Below, one piece after another: positions 52,511 to 61,751 of a stretch of 64,000 nt of DNA. Source of the DNA: Chitinimonas prasina (lineage in GTDB: Bacteria > Pseudomonadota > Gammaproteobacteria > Burkholderiales > Chitinimonadaceae); contig NZ_BSOG01000003.1 in the NCBI RefSeq assembly GCF_030160395.1, forward strand, positions 310,001 to 374,000. Reading direction: 5' to 3'. Position 1 is the first letter of the stretch, and each line of letters begins with the position of its first letter. A model generated the notes under the pieces. The model did not search any database. It saw only the letters and a list, made by a program, of their open reading frames with translations, and was not told the DNA's origin. The position numbers and the translations under genes are program-made.

Positions 52511-53337
52511 GGGCGTACTTTCAGTCTGTCCAGCGCGGCTTGGGCGCGGCTGGTTTCCCGCAACAGTTCGGCCAGTGGCGGCAGCTTGGTGTCACGTTCC
52601 AGCAGCACGGGCAGTGGGCCAAACCGGGCCAGTGCGGCATCAAGCAGATCCCAGACCGCTTCGCGCACGGGGGTGCCATGGGTGTCCAGCCACAGGCCGT
52701 CGTCGCGCTCTTCGAAGCCGGCGATATGGATTTCGCCCACGGCCTGCAGCGGCAGTGCCGCCAGGGCGGCGTGGGCGCTTCGTCCGAGATTGTGCTCATT
52801 GACATGGAGGTTGTTGAGGTCCAGCAGCAGGCCGCAACCGCTGCGGCGGCTCAATTCAGCCAGGAATTCTCCCTCGGGGATGGCATCGTCGACCAGGCTG
52901 ACATAGGACGACAGGTTCTCGATCAACAGCGGGCGGCCCAGCACGTCCTGCGCCCGGCCAAGCTGCTCCACCATAAAGTCCAGCGCCGCGGCGCTATAGG
53001 GCAACGGCAGCAGGTCGTTGTAGCATTCCTCGCCAGTGCGGTTCCAACACAAGTGCTCAGAGATGCTGGCGGGCTCCAGCGCGTCGATCAGGCTTCGAAA
53101 ACGGGTCAGGTGATCGGAATCCAGCCCCACCGCCGACCCCAGGCCCATGCCTACACCATGCAAGCTGAGCGGGTAGTCTGCCCTTACCCGGTGCAGGGCG
53201 GCCAGGTTGGCACCGCCACCAAAATAATTCTCGGGATGCACCTCGAACCAAGCAACAGCGGGTTGGCTGTCTATCACTTCGCGGATATGGGGTAGCCGTA
53301 GTCCCAGACCGGCGGCTAGGGGAAGGGAGGTATGCAT
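52507..53337 (-). CDS. DUF692 multinuclear iron RiPP-modifying enzyme (BufB/HvfB-like)
   Basis: 276 residues of the TIM-barrel MbnB family. WFEVHPENYFGGGANLAALH near 30, ISEHLCWNRTG near 92, LLIENLSSYVS near 140 and LDLNNLHVNEHNLG near 170 carry the His, Asp, Asn and Glu metal ligands. The enzyme oxidises cysteines of a precursor peptide; for the DUF2282 peptides it forms 5-thiooxazoles. The full ligand set appears present. The bufA-like precursor is 80 bases upstream. Confidence 0.93.
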   Translation of the reverse strand: MHTSLPLAAGLGLRLPHIREVIDSQPAVAWFEVHPENYFGGGANLAALHRVRADYPLSLHGVGMGLGSAVGLDSDHLTRFRSLIDALEPASISEHLCWNRTGEECYNDLLPLPYSAAALDFMVEQLGRAQDVLGRPLLIENLSSYVSLVDDAIPEGEFLAELSRRSGCGLLLDLNNLHVNEHNLGRSAHAALAALPLQAVGEIHIAGFEERDDGLWLDTHGTPVREAVWDLLDAALARFGPLPVLLERDTKLPPLAELLRETSRAQAALDRLKVRP

Positions 53338-53370
53338 GTTGGCGGTGTGGGCTATTGGTAGGGGTAATGC

Positions 53371-53398
53371 AAAACGGGCGGTATGACCGCCCGTTGCG
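53371..53398 (-). terminator. hairpin with short T run between the precursor and enzyme genes
   Basis: 10-bp perfect stem (53373-53382 with 53386-53395), three-base loop, followed on the minus strand by TTTT. It lies between the precursor gene stop (53418) and the DUF692 start (53337). As a partial terminator it would give more precursor than enzyme mRNA. Confidence 0.75.
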
Positions 53399-53417
53399 TA
53401 TTACAGTTGGCCTGGGA

Positions 53418-53690
53418 TTAGGACTTCTTTTCGCCCGGCTTGGTGCTGCCACCCATTTTTTCGCAAGTACCCTTGGCGACGTACTTCCACTCGTTGCTGT
53501 CGTTGTCGACCTTGGATTGGCCGGCGCAGCTGTGGGAGCCGTTGGCTGCGGCGCAGTCATTCTTGCCTGCCTTGGCTACGCCATAGCACTTTTCCTTGGC
53601 GGCCTTGTCGTCGGCCATGGCGCCGGAGGAGAGGCCGAGGGCGATCAGGCTGGTCAGGGCGCCGGCGATCAGAGCTTGCTTCTTGTCCAT
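53418..53690 (-). CDS. DUF2282 RiPP precursor (bufferin/HvfA-like)
   Basis: 90 residues with a strong AGGAG site. Signal peptide [20 protein letters not shown], cleaved near SSGAMADD. The core has four cysteines in the DUF2282 order: [20 protein letters not shown], then HSCAGQSK and GTCEKMGG, and Lys-rich ends. In the bufferin and HvfA systems some of these Cys are converted to thiooxazole-type rings by the DUF692 enzyme; the product binds copper and is made under metal stress. Here the same set lies downstream. Confidence 0.92.
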   Translation of the reverse strand: MDKKQALIAGALTSLIALGLSSGAMADDKAAKEKCYGVAKAGKNDCAAANGSHSCAGQSKVDNDSNEWKYVAKGTCEKMGGSTKPGEKKS

Positions 53691-53745
53691 TTGAGTAACT
53701 CCTGTTTGGTGTAACGGTGTTTACGGGGAAGATCCGGTGAACCTT

Positions 53746-53773
53746 GGTCGAGCATGAGCCGGTTTTTCTTACA
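53746..53773 (-). promoter_or_regulatory. possible ECF-sigma-type promoter of the bufferin-like operon
   Basis: On the minus strand TGTAAG (53773-53768), 17 bases, then CGACC (53750-53746), about 55 bases before the precursor ATG. GTAA/CGnC pairs with this spacing are common for ECF sigma factors, which control several bufferin clusters. No ECF gene is in the window, so this is tentative. Confidence 0.3.
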
Positions 53774-53901
53774 CCCCATCCTTTGCGTGTGGCCATTCTG
53801 CCATGGCAGGGTGAACACTTGCTGAATGCACGCAGAGCCGCCGACAAAAAAACTGCGGACGCTGTGGTACCCGCTTGTCGACCCCTGTTCTGTCTGCTGC
53901 G

Positions 53902-53935
53902 CGCCTAGCCAGAACCACTACACCGGGTTTGGGGC
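53902..53935. repeat. second copy of the CGCCTAGCCAGAACC repeat core
   Basis: The 15-mer at 53902-53916 and a GGGTTT tail match the inner right arm of the element at 15245-15353. The left arm is not recognisable here, so this is a partial copy between ldhA and the RiPP cluster. Confidence 0.5.
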
Positions 53936-53977
53936 GTGACGCTATCCAGGCAAGGTCGGTGTCAAAACTACCCATGT

Positions 53978-54973
53978 TCAACATGATATGGCATTGGTCA
54001 GCGTTTCGCCTGCGGCAAAGGCTCGGACATTCTCCAGCGTGGTCTCGGCGATATTGGCCAGCGCCTCTCGGGTGAGGAATCCCTGGTGCGAACTGATCAG
54101 CACATTGGGGAAGGTGGTCAGCCTGGCCAGTTGATCATCGGCCAGGCCCGTGCCCGACCAATCCTGAAAGAATACGCCTTCTTCCAGTTCGTACACATCC
54201 AGCGCCACCCCGCCCAGTTGCCCCCGTTTGAGCGCAGCGATCAGGGCGGGTGTGTCGATTAGCCCGCCACGGCTGGTATTGACCAGGATGGCACCGGGCT
54301 TGCAGCGCGCCAGCGACTCGGCATTGATCAGGTGGTGGCTGTCGGGCGTCAAGGGCAGGTGTAGCGAGATGATGTCGGACTGGGCCAGCAACTGCGGCAG
54401 CTCGCAGTAGCTGGCATCCAGTTGCCGGGCAAAAGCAGGGTCGGACTGGGGGTCGCATAGCAGCACCCGGCAGCCGAAACCGGTGGCGATACGGGCGGCT
54501 ACCCGGCCTATGCGGCCAGTACCGATGATGCCCAGGGTTTTGCCGTGCAGATCGAAACCCACCAGCCCATCCAGCGAGAAATCGGCCTCGCGCACCCGGT
54601 TATAGGCGCGGTGGGTCTTGCGCACCAGGGTTAGCAGCAGGGCGAAGGCGTGTTCGGCCACGGCGTGGGGAGAGTAGGCCGGCACCCTCACCACGGTGAT
54701 GCCCAGTGCCTTGGCGGCGGCCAGGTCTATGCCGTTGTAGCCAGCAGCCCGTAATGCCACCAGACGGGTGCCGCCTTGGGACAGTTGCTGCAAGGTGGCT
54801 GCATCCAGGCGGCAGTTCACAAAGGGGCAGACGGCGGCAAAGCCAGCAGCCAGTGCTGCGGTGGCCGCATGCAGGCGGGGTTCGAAGAACACGATCTCAT
54901 GCCCATGGCGCACATTGGCCACGCTGAGGGCCTGCTGGTCGTAGCTATGGGTGTCAAATACGGCTAGCTTCAT
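53978..54973 (-). CDS. ldhA: D-lactate dehydrogenase (D-2-hydroxyacid dehydrogenase)
   Basis: 331 residues. NAD motif GTGRIGRVA near 151, substrate Arg in VNTSRGGLID near 233, Glu in YELEEGVFF and His in SSHQGFLTREALANIAE near 296. The last block is the LdhA subgroup mark. It reduces pyruvate to D-lactate in fermentation, cytoplasmic. The start overlaps the stop of the solute-binding protein gene by 4 bases, an unusual pairing. Confidence 0.92.
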   Translation of the reverse strand: MKLAVFDTHSYDQQALSVANVRHGHEIVFFEPRLHAATAALAAGFAAVCPFVNCRLDAATLQQLSQGGTRLVALRAAGYNGIDLAAAKALGITVVRVPAYSPHAVAEHAFALLLTLVRKTHRAYNRVREADFSLDGLVGFDLHGKTLGIIGTGRIGRVAARIATGFGCRVLLCDPQSDPAFARQLDASYCELPQLLAQSDIISLHLPLTPDSHHLINAESLARCKPGAILVNTSRGGLIDTPALIAALKRGQLGGVALDVYELEEGVFFQDWSGTGLADDQLARLTTFPNVLISSHQGFLTREALANIAETTLENVRAFAAGETLTNAISC

Positions 54974-55710
54974 TCTATGGCGTGCTTTCGCTTGAGCTGG
55001 TCTACCGCCTCCCGCGCCTGCAGTCGCTCGAACGCCGCTTGTAATCGTTGTAGCAGGGCGGGGTCCGATTGCTTGTTGAGGGCAAAGTAAAAGCCCTCGG
55101 GCTGGCGTAGCAGGGTCAAGCTGATCTCCAACTGGTCTGGTCGTAAGCCGGCGCGGCTGGCGACGTACTGGATGAGGGTGGGGCTGGCGACGATGAAATC
55201 CAGCGAACCCAATTGCAGCAGCCGCACCAGATCGTTGCGCTTGTCCAGCGGGATCAGATTGACGCCTCGGACAAAGCCCTGGGACAGCAACAACTCCATG
55301 CCGGCATCACCATTGATGACGCCGACTTTGTAGGCTTTTGCCTCCTGCAGGCTACTGGCACGGGCGTGTCCGTCGCGTAGCCGCATCATGGCGGTGCTAC
55401 GGGCGGCAATCGGGCCTATCCAGTGAAAGTGCGGCTCTCGCTCCGGCGTGCGGGCGATGGTGAATATAAGGCTGCCTGGTTGCTGGCGCGCATTGCTGAG
55501 GGCGCGGGCCCAGGGAACCAGCTCCAGCCGGTATTCCTGCTGGGCCTCCTTCATCAGCAGAACCAGCAACTCCACCGCATAGCCGCTTGGCTGGCCATGC
55601 TCGTTGAGGGTGTTGAAAGGCGGGAAGTCCTCGGTATAGGCTCGCACGGGTTCCGCGCAGGCCATCAGGCCGCACAACAGCAACAGCAGGGAACGGGCGA
55701 GCATGGTCAT
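54970..55710 (-). CDS. periplasmic solute-binding protein, family 3 type
   Basis: 246 residues; signal peptide MTMLARSLLLLLCGLMACA (ATG at 55704 is an alternative). SBP_bac_3 pattern: FPPFNTLNEHGQPSGYAVEL near 29, LVPWARALSNARQQPGSLIF near 62, and YKVGVINGDAGMELLL near 125. No permease or ATPase nearby, so it may be a stand-alone sensor or an orphan binding protein. It overlaps ldhA. Confidence 0.85.
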   Translation of the reverse strand: MTMLARSLLLLLCGLMACAEPVRAYTEDFPPFNTLNEHGQPSGYAVELLVLLMKEAQQEYRLELVPWARALSNARQQPGSLIFTIARTPEREPHFHWIGPIAARSTAMMRLRDGHARASSLQEAKAYKVGVINGDAGMELLLSQGFVRGVNLIPLDKRNDLVRLLQLGSLDFIVASPTLIQYVASRAGLRPDQLEISLTLLRQPEGFYFALNKQSDPALLQRLQAAFERLQAREAVDQLKRKHAIE

Positions 55711-55973
55711 ACGTGCTGTGTTCGATGGATTTGCTCAGTATAGGGCAGTTCCAGCAAGCCCACTTTCGTCGAGTAGGGCGGTGGTGCCTCCCTGACTGCC
55801 TTTACACCTCCGACTCTCGCCGTTGCTTGTCCCTGCCTGAAATGACCTATGGAGCGGGTTTCAGTTTTTTCACCATTTAAGCCCATAAGCGACGCTTGGG
55901 AGCCGAGGTTTCCAGCCGCTCCCCTTATAATCGCCGCATTTCGTATTCTTAGCCCCGGTACACAAGGAACAAC

Positions 55974-56972
55974 ATGACAACGACCGAGGCGGCTGATCTG
56001 CAGCCGCTGCACACCTTGGGCTTGCTTGCACGGGCGGAGCGGCTGAGCCGCTTGACCGAGGCGGCACAGCTGGCGCCGCTGCTGGCTGGCGCCGTGGCGC
56101 CGGTGCGGGTGCTGGGCGGCGGCAGCAATCTGGTGCCTGGAACCATGGTGGATGGCACGGTAATCAAGGTCGAGCTGCAGGGCCGGCAGTTGCTGGGTGA
56201 GGATGAAACGGCCTGGTATGTGGCCGCAGCGGCGGGCGAGAATTGGCATGACTTTGTCCAGTGGACCCTGGCTCAGGGTTGGCCGGGGCTGGAGAATCTG
56301 TCCCTGATACCGGGTACGGTGGGGGCAGCCCCCATACAGAATATCGGGGCCTATGGGGTGGAGTTGAAAGACCATTTCCATGCCCTGACCGCGTTGAGCC
56401 TGGCAGATGGCGCTACCACGGTGTTTACCCCTGAGCAGTGTGCCTTTGGTTACCGTGACAGCGTGTTCAAGCAGGCCGAGGCCGGTCGCTGGCTAATTAC
56501 CGACGTATTGTTCAAGCTGCCCAAGCAGTGGCAGCCACGGCTGGACTACGGGGATTTGCGCAGCAGACTGGCCGGCGAGGCCATTACCCCGCAGGCAGTG
56601 GCGGCGGCTGTGATGGCTGCCCGCCAGAGCAAACTGCCCGACCCGGCTGTGATAGGTAATGCTGGGAGTTTCTTCCACAACCCCATCGTGCCTGCAGCGC
56701 AGGCCGATGCCTTGCGGGCAGCCTACCCAGGCCTGCCGGTGTATCCCCATGCCGAGGGCAGGTCCAAGCTGGCGGCGGGCTGGCTGATCGAACAGGCAGG
56801 CTGGAAGGGCCGGCAGTTGGGGGCGGTGGGCATGTACGAGAAGCAGGCCCTGGTGCTGGTCAACCATGGCGGCGCCACGGCAGATGATGTGCGGCGGCTG
56901 ATGCAGCAGGTGCAGGCCGATGTGGCGGAACGCTTTGGTGTGCAGCTGCAGCCCGAGCCGGTGTGGTGGTAG
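55974..56972 (+). CDS. murB: UDP-N-acetylenolpyruvoylglucosamine reductase
   Basis: 332 residues, start after AAGGAACA. FAD motif VLGGGSNLV near 42, substrate Arg/Tyr region [10 protein letters not shown] near 160, and the catalytic Ser in [14 protein letters not shown] near 225, the type I layout. C-terminus holds [21 protein letters not shown]. It reduces UDP-GlcNAc-enolpyruvate to UDP-MurNAc. Type I length fits the E. coli enzyme. Confidence 0.96.
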   Translation: MTTTEAADLQPLHTLGLLARAERLSRLTEAAQLAPLLAGAVAPVRVLGGGSNLVPGTMVDGTVIKVELQGRQLLGEDETAWYVAAAAGENWHDFVQWTLAQGWPGLENLSLIPGTVGAAPIQNIGAYGVELKDHFHALTALSLADGATTVFTPEQCAFGYRDSVFKQAEAGRWLITDVLFKLPKQWQPRLDYGDLRSRLAGEAITPQAVAAAVMAARQSKLPDPAVIGNAGSFFHNPIVPAAQADALRAAYPGLPVYPHAEGRSKLAAGWLIEQAGWKGRQLGAVGMYEKQALVLVNHGGATADDVRRLMQQVQADVAERFGVQLQPEPVWW

Positions 56973-56974
56973 CC

Positions 56975-57541
56975 GTGCAACGCATCTGGGTGACGGCGAC
57001 GACGGGTGCGGGCAAGACCACGCTGGCGCACCAGCTTTGCGCGCGCTTGGGGCTACAGCATATCGAACTCGATGCGCTGCACTGGGAGGCCGACTGGCAG
57101 CCGGCCGCACCGACGGTGTTCCGCGAGCGGGTCGCTGCAGCAGTGGCGGCGCCGGCCTGGGTGGTGGATGGCAATTATTCGGCCGTGCGTGATCTGTACG
57201 CGCCACATCTGCAACTGGTGATCTGGCTGGACTACGGCTTTTTCCGCAATCTGTGGCAATTGCTGGGACGCACTTTGCGCAGGGTAAGCCGCCGGGAGCG
57301 TTTATGGGCGGGCAACCAGGAGCTGCTGGGCAAGACCTTGAGCCGGGATTCCATCTTGTTGTGGTTTCTGCAGACCTACTGGCGCCGCCGCCGCGAACTA
57401 CCACTAGTACTGGCCGGGTTGGCTAAGCAGGGTGTGCAGATACAGCGCTTTGATTCACCTCGGCAATTGCAGATTTGGCTAGACGGGTTTTCCGTAGCTG
57501 TGGCGCAAACACCATGCAGCGTAGGCATGCAGGAGCGGTAA
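56975..57541 (+). CDS. P-loop nucleoside/adenylate kinase-like protein
   Basis: 188 residues from GTG 56975 (VQRIWVTATTGAGKTTLA); GTG 56963 inside murB is an alternative. Walker A TATTGAGKTT; ELDALHWEADWQPAAPTVFR and WVVDGNYSAVRDLY match the topology-modulation (FlaR-like) kinase group. Function unknown. It follows murB with a 2-base gap. Confidence 0.85.
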   Translation: MQRIWVTATTGAGKTTLAHQLCARLGLQHIELDALHWEADWQPAAPTVFRERVAAAVAAPAWVVDGNYSAVRDLYAPHLQLVIWLDYGFFRNLWQLLGRTLRRVSRRERLWAGNQELLGKTLSRDSILLWFLQTYWRRRRELPLVLAGLAKQGVQIQRFDSPRQLQIWLDGFSVAVAQTPCSVGMQER

Positions 57542-57629
57542 TTGCCGCTGGCGTTAGTCGCGCGTAACATCGCGCGCTTTTCCACCCCCCGATCAGGGTT
57601 ATCCACCCTGGTGTCTCGGAGGTAAGTAC

Positions 57630-58640
57630 ATGTTTTCCTTCATCCTCAGGAAACTGGCAACTGTCATACCGACCTTTATCGGTATTACCCTGGTTGCCTT
57701 TGCCTTGATACGCATGATTCCAGGCGACCCGATCGAGGTCATGGTGGGCGAGCGCAAGCTCGATCCGGTCATGCACGCGGCGGCCATGCAGCGCCTGGGG
57801 CTGGATCAGCCCCTGCACATCCAGTACTTCCGCTATATCAAGGATCTGGCCCAGGGCGACCTGGGCATTTCGCTGGTGACCCGCGAGCCGGTCACCAAGG
57901 AATTCCTGACGCTCTTTCCCGCTACCGTCGAGTTGGCTATCTGCGCCCTGCTGTTTGCCGTGCTGGTGGGCTTGCCTGCTGGCATGATCGCGGGTCTCAA
58001 GCGCGGGTCGGTGTTCGACCATGGGGTGATGGGGGTGTCCATGACGGGATTCTCCATGCCCATCTTCTGGTGGGGCTTGATCCTGATCATGTACTTCTCG
58101 GTAACCCTGGGCTGGACGCCGGTTTCAGGCCGCATAGACATCGAGTTCGACATTGCTCAGCGCACTGGCTTCCTGCTGATAGACAGCTGGTTGTCGGGCG
58201 AGGAGGGGGCATTCAAGTCAGCCGCCATGCATCTGATACTGCCTACCATCGTGCTGGGCACCATCCCGCTGGCGGTGATAGCCCGTATGACCCGCTCCTC
58301 CATGCTGGAAGTGCTGCGTGAGGACTATATCCGTACTGCCCGCGCCAAGGGCCTGGCACCCACCCGCGTGGTGGTGGTGCATGCGCTGCGTAATGCCCTG
58401 ATACCGGTGATTACCGTGATCGGCCTGCAGGTGGGTTCCCTGCTGGGCGGTGCGGTACTGACCGAGACCATCTACTCCTGGCCCGGCATAGGCAAATGGC
58501 TGGTGGATTCCATCTCCCGCCGTGACTACCCGGTGGTACAGGCAGGCATCCTGGTTTCGGCCACCATCTTTATCGTGGTCAACCTGTTCGTGGACATCCT
58601 CTACGGCGTGGTCAACCCGCGTATCCGTTCGGCCAAGTAA
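57630..58640 (+). CDS. dppB: dipeptide/oligopeptide ABC permease (DppB)
   Basis: 336 residues, start after CGGAGGTAAGTAC. Six helices; first at about 10-30 (LATVIPTFIGITLVAFALIR) and RMIPGDPIEVMVGE is the family opening. EAA-type loop YIRTARAKGLAPTRVVVVHA near 250. First gene of a dppB-C-D-F run that lacks dppA. Confidence 0.94.
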   Translation: MFSFILRKLATVIPTFIGITLVAFALIRMIPGDPIEVMVGERKLDPVMHAAAMQRLGLDQPLHIQYFRYIKDLAQGDLGISLVTREPVTKEFLTLFPATVELAICALLFAVLVGLPAGMIAGLKRGSVFDHGVMGVSMTGFSMPIFWWGLILIMYFSVTLGWTPVSGRIDIEFDIAQRTGFLLIDSWLSGEEGAFKSAAMHLILPTIVLGTIPLAVIARMTRSSMLEVLREDYIRTARAKGLAPTRVVVVHALRNALIPVITVIGLQVGSLLGGAVLTETIYSWPGIGKWLVDSISRRDYPVVQAGILVSATIFIVVNLFVDILYGVVNPRIRSAK

Positions 58641-58650
58641 GGGAGCGAAC

Positions 58651-59556
58651 ATGACGACTCAAGTCCAAATCGCCGATGTGGTACCCAGCTACCCGTCCCC
58701 GCTGAAGGAGTTCTGGCAGAGCTTCTCGCACAACAAGGGCGCCGTGGTGGCCTTGTTCATCTTCCTCTGCGTGATTTTCTGCGGTGTATTTGCTGGCTGG
58801 ATTGCGCCGCATGACCCGGTCGAGCAATACCGCGACCATATGCTGACGCCGCCGTCCTGGGCCGAAGGTGGGATGTCTACCTTTCTGCTGGGTACGGATG
58901 AGCTGGGCCGTGACATTCTTTCCCGCCTGATCCACGGTGCCCGCATTTCGCTGTTCATTGCCTTCATGTCGGTGCTGATGTCATTGATACCCGGCATGGT
59001 GCTGGGCTTGCTGGCGGCGTTCTTCCCCAAGGGGGCTGGTACGGTCATCATGCGCGTGATGGATGTGATGCTGGCCTTGCCCGGCATCCTGCTGGCCATC
59101 TGCATCATCACCATCCTGGGGCCTGGCCTGATCAATACCATGATCGCCATCGCCATCGGCACCCTGCCCAGCTATACCCGATTGACGCGGGCGGCCGCCA
59201 TGGCCGAGATCAACAAGGAATACGTGACAGCCAGCCGTGTGGCGGGTGCCGGCGCGCTGCGTCTGATGTTCCTGACGGTGCTGCCCAACTGCATGGCGCC
59301 CATCATCGTCAATGCCACCCTGGGCTTTTCGTCTGCCATCCTGGAAACCGCTGCGCTGGGCTTTCTGGGCCTGGGCGTGCAACCACCCACACCGGAGTGG
59401 GGCACCATGCTGTCTGCCGCGCGTGATTATATCGAGCGGGCACCCTGGGTGGTGACCATGCCTGGCGTGACCATACTGGTGACCGTGCTGTCGATCAACC
59501 TGATGGGTGACGGCCTGCGCGATGCGCTGGACCCCAAACTCAAGCGTGCAGCCTAA
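58651..59556 (+). CDS. dppC: dipeptide/oligopeptide ABC permease (DppC)
   Basis: 301 residues from MTTQVQIADVVPSYPSPLKE, behind GGGAGC; the longer frame overlaps dppB. LLGTDELGRDILSRLIHGAR is the DppC mark and the EAA loop is EYVTASRVAGAGALRLMFLT near 190. 10 bases after dppB. Confidence 0.95.
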   Translation: MTTQVQIADVVPSYPSPLKEFWQSFSHNKGAVVALFIFLCVIFCGVFAGWIAPHDPVEQYRDHMLTPPSWAEGGMSTFLLGTDELGRDILSRLIHGARISLFIAFMSVLMSLIPGMVLGLLAAFFPKGAGTVIMRVMDVMLALPGILLAICIITILGPGLINTMIAIAIGTLPSYTRLTRAAAMAEINKEYVTASRVAGAGALRLMFLTVLPNCMAPIIVNATLGFSSAILETAALGFLGLGVQPPTPEWGTMLSAARDYIERAPWVVTMPGVTILVTVLSINLMGDGLRDALDPKLKRAA

Positions 59557-59565
59557 GGAGCGGTC

Positions 59566-60537
59566 ATGAGCTTGCTAAAAATCCGCAACCTGCGCGTGGA
59601 GTTCGGCTCGCTGGCGCATCCGTTTCCGGCCGTGGACGGCCTGGACTTTGATATTGACCGTGGTGAGCTGGTTGGCATCGTCGGGGAGTCAGGCTCTGGC
59701 AAATCGGTCACCATGATGGCCCTGATGGGCCTGATCGATGCGCCTGGCCGGGTGACGGCAGACGAACTGGTGTTTGATGGCCATGACCTGCTCAAGCTCA
59801 AGCCGGCTCAGCGCCGCAAGATCGTGGGCAAGGACATCTCCATGATCTTCCAGGATGCGCTGACCAGCCTCAATCCATCGTATACCGTGGGTTTCCAGAT
59901 CAAGGAATCGCTCAAGGTGCATATGGGGTTGCGTGGTGCTGCGCTGGAGAAGCGGGCGCTGGAGTTGCTGGAGCTGGTGGAGATACCAGCCGCCAAGAGC
60001 CGCCTGGGTGCCTATCCGCACCAGCTTTCCGGCGGCATGAACCAGCGCGTGATGATCGCCGTGGCGATTGCCTGCAATCCCAAGCTACTGATTGCCGATG
60101 AGCCGACCACTGCTCTGGATGTCACCATCCAGGCGCAGATCATGGATCTGCTGGAGCGGCTGCAGAAGGAACACAATATGGGGCTGATCATGATTACCCA
60201 TGATCTGGCCGTGATTGCCGAGATGGCCAAGCGCATCTGCGTGATGTATGCCGGCCAGGTGGTGGAGCAGGCGCCGGTGGCGGATTTGTTCCGCGCCCCC
60301 CGGCATCCCTACACCCAGGCCCTGCTGGAAGCCATACCCGAACACTCCAAGGGCGCCCGCCGCTTGTCGGCCCTGCCCGGCATCGTGCCTGGTCACTATG
60401 ACCGGCCTAAGGGCTGCCTGCTGTCGCCGCGCTGCCGCTATGCACAGGATAAATGCAGCCAGGAGCGGCCCGCCTTGCTGGATGGCGTGCGCTGCTACTA
60501 CTCGCTGAATGCCGAAGGGGAATCGACTCATGGCTAA
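59566..60537 (+). CDS. dppD: dipeptide ABC ATP-binding protein (DppD)
   Basis: 323 residues. Walker [10 protein letters not shown] near 42, signature [16 protein letters not shown] near 155, Walker [15 protein letters not shown]-terminal oligo/dipeptide extension with [19 protein letters not shown], the Cys-rich piece linked to a 4Fe-4S site in this family. Overlaps dppF by 8 bases. Confidence 0.95.
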   Translation: MSLLKIRNLRVEFGSLAHPFPAVDGLDFDIDRGELVGIVGESGSGKSVTMMALMGLIDAPGRVTADELVFDGHDLLKLKPAQRRKIVGKDISMIFQDALTSLNPSYTVGFQIKESLKVHMGLRGAALEKRALELLELVEIPAAKSRLGAYPHQLSGGMNQRVMIAVAIACNPKLLIADEPTTALDVTIQAQIMDLLERLQKEHNMGLIMITHDLAVIAEMAKRICVMYAGQVVEQAPVADLFRAPRHPYTQALLEAIPEHSKGARRLSALPGIVPGHYDRPKGCLLSPRCRYAQDKCSQERPALLDGVRCYYSLNAEGESTHG

Positions 60538-61531
60538 TCTGGACAATCTCCCGCCGAACCAGAGCGATCTGCTGGTGGCACAGGACCTGACCCGGCACTA
60601 CCAGGTCAGCCGTGGTTTCATGAAGGGCCAGGCCACGGTCAAGGCGCTCAATGGCGTGTCGTTTACCCTGCAGCCGCGCAAGACGCTGGCTGTGGTGGGT
60701 GAGTCGGGCTGTGGCAAGTCCACACTGGCGCGCCAGCTCACCATGATCGAACCGGCTACCTCGGGCGTGCTCAGCATTGAGGGGGTCAATGTGGCCCAGG
60801 CCAACCACGCTACGGTGAAAGCCATGCGTGCCAAGGTGCAGATGGTGTTCCAGAACCCCTATGCCTCGCTGAACCCCCGCAAGACCATTGCCGCCACGCT
60901 GGATGAGCCGCTGTATATCAACACCAGCCTGAGCTCGGCCGAGCGCAAGGAGAAGATAGACGCCATCGTGCAGAAGGTCGGCCTGCGTCCCGAGCATGTA
61001 CGTCGCTATCCGCATATGTTCTCGGGTGGCCAGCGCCAGCGTATCGCCATTGCCCGCGCCATGATCCTGAATCCGCGCATCGTGGTGGCGGATGAGCCGG
61101 TATCGGCACTCGATGTCTCCATACAGGCGCAGATACTGAACCTGTTCATGGATCTGCAGGAGGAATTCGGCGCCGGTTATGTGTTTATCTCGCACAACCT
61201 CAGCGTGGTGGAGCACGTGGCCGACGACCTGATGGTGATGTATCTGGGCGCTGCTGTGGAATATGGCAGCAAGAACACCATCTACGCCCGGCCCTTGCAT
61301 CCCTATACCCAGGCACTGATGAGTGCGACTCCAGCCATACGCGAGGAAGACCGACGGCTCAAGATCAAGATCACCGGTGAGTTGCCCAGCCCGCTGAATC
61401 CGCCGTCGGGTTGTGCTTTCCACAAGCGCTGCCCGTACGCGGTCGAGCGCTGCCAGCAGGAAGTGCCCTTGTTGCGGCCTATCGATGATCGCCTGGTGGC
61501 TTGCCACCGGATTGAAGAGATTGCCGCTTAA
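60530..61531 (+). CDS. dppF: dipeptide ABC ATP-binding protein (DppF)
   Basis: 333 residues from [15 protein letters not shown], overlapping dpp[10 protein letters not shown] near 58, [15 protein letters not shown] near 165, [13 protein letters not shown], and the C-terminal [19 protein letters not shown]. With DppBCD it would energise peptide import, but no DppA-type binding protein is present in the window, so one must be encoded elsewhere. Confidence 0.95.
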   Translation: MANLDNLPPNQSDLLVAQDLTRHYQVSRGFMKGQATVKALNGVSFTLQPRKTLAVVGESGCGKSTLARQLTMIEPATSGVLSIEGVNVAQANHATVKAMRAKVQMVFQNPYASLNPRKTIAATLDEPLYINTSLSSAERKEKIDAIVQKVGLRPEHVRRYPHMFSGGQRQRIAIARAMILNPRIVVADEPVSALDVSIQAQILNLFMDLQEEFGAGYVFISHNLSVVEHVADDLMVMYLGAAVEYGSKNTIYARPLHPYTQALMSATPAIREEDRRLKIKITGELPSPLNPPSGCAFHKRCPYAVERCQQEVPLLRPIDDRLVACHRIEEIAA

Positions 61532-61540
61532 GAGCCTGTT
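61529..61540. repeat. TAAGAGCCTGTT copy at the dppF stop
   Basis: Twelve bases identical to the outer arm of the inverted repeat at 63811-63867. It overlaps the dppF TAA. Only a fragment is present. Confidence 0.4.
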
Positions 61541-61656
61541 GGGAACTCAAGACATGGCTGGACAGGTGCCAGGGTAATCCTGGCGTTCGTTACGGTTGTG
61601 AATGGGCTTTGGTTTTTCAACGCTTTAAGTCCATTGCAGGCGCCAAGCCAGATAGT

Positions 61657-61706
61657 CGCACCACAAGCAAACGGCCACCCAAGGGTGGCCGTTTGCTTGT
61701 GGTGCG
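61657..61706. terminator. perfect 24-bp inverted repeat between convergent genes
   Basis: 61657-61680 and 61683-61706 are exact complements with two bases between, a near-perfect cruciform. It sits between dppF (ends 61531) and the convergent LivK-like gene (ends 61752). No T run on either side. It may be a bidirectional 3' end or a protein-binding site. Confidence 0.65.
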
Positions 61707-61751
61707 TGTATGGCTATGCGCGGGGCTACCACTATTTGGCTGGCGGCATAA

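Noticed and set aside
52507-53337. Methanobactin synthesis (MbnB) for the DUF692 gene
   Set aside because: No MbnA-like peptide or MbnC of the methanobactin type; the neighbours are DUF2282 and DUF2063, which define the bufferin/HvfABC type.
54970-55710. Complete polar amino acid ABC system
   Set aside because: Only the binding protein is present; neighbouring genes are ldhA and murB.
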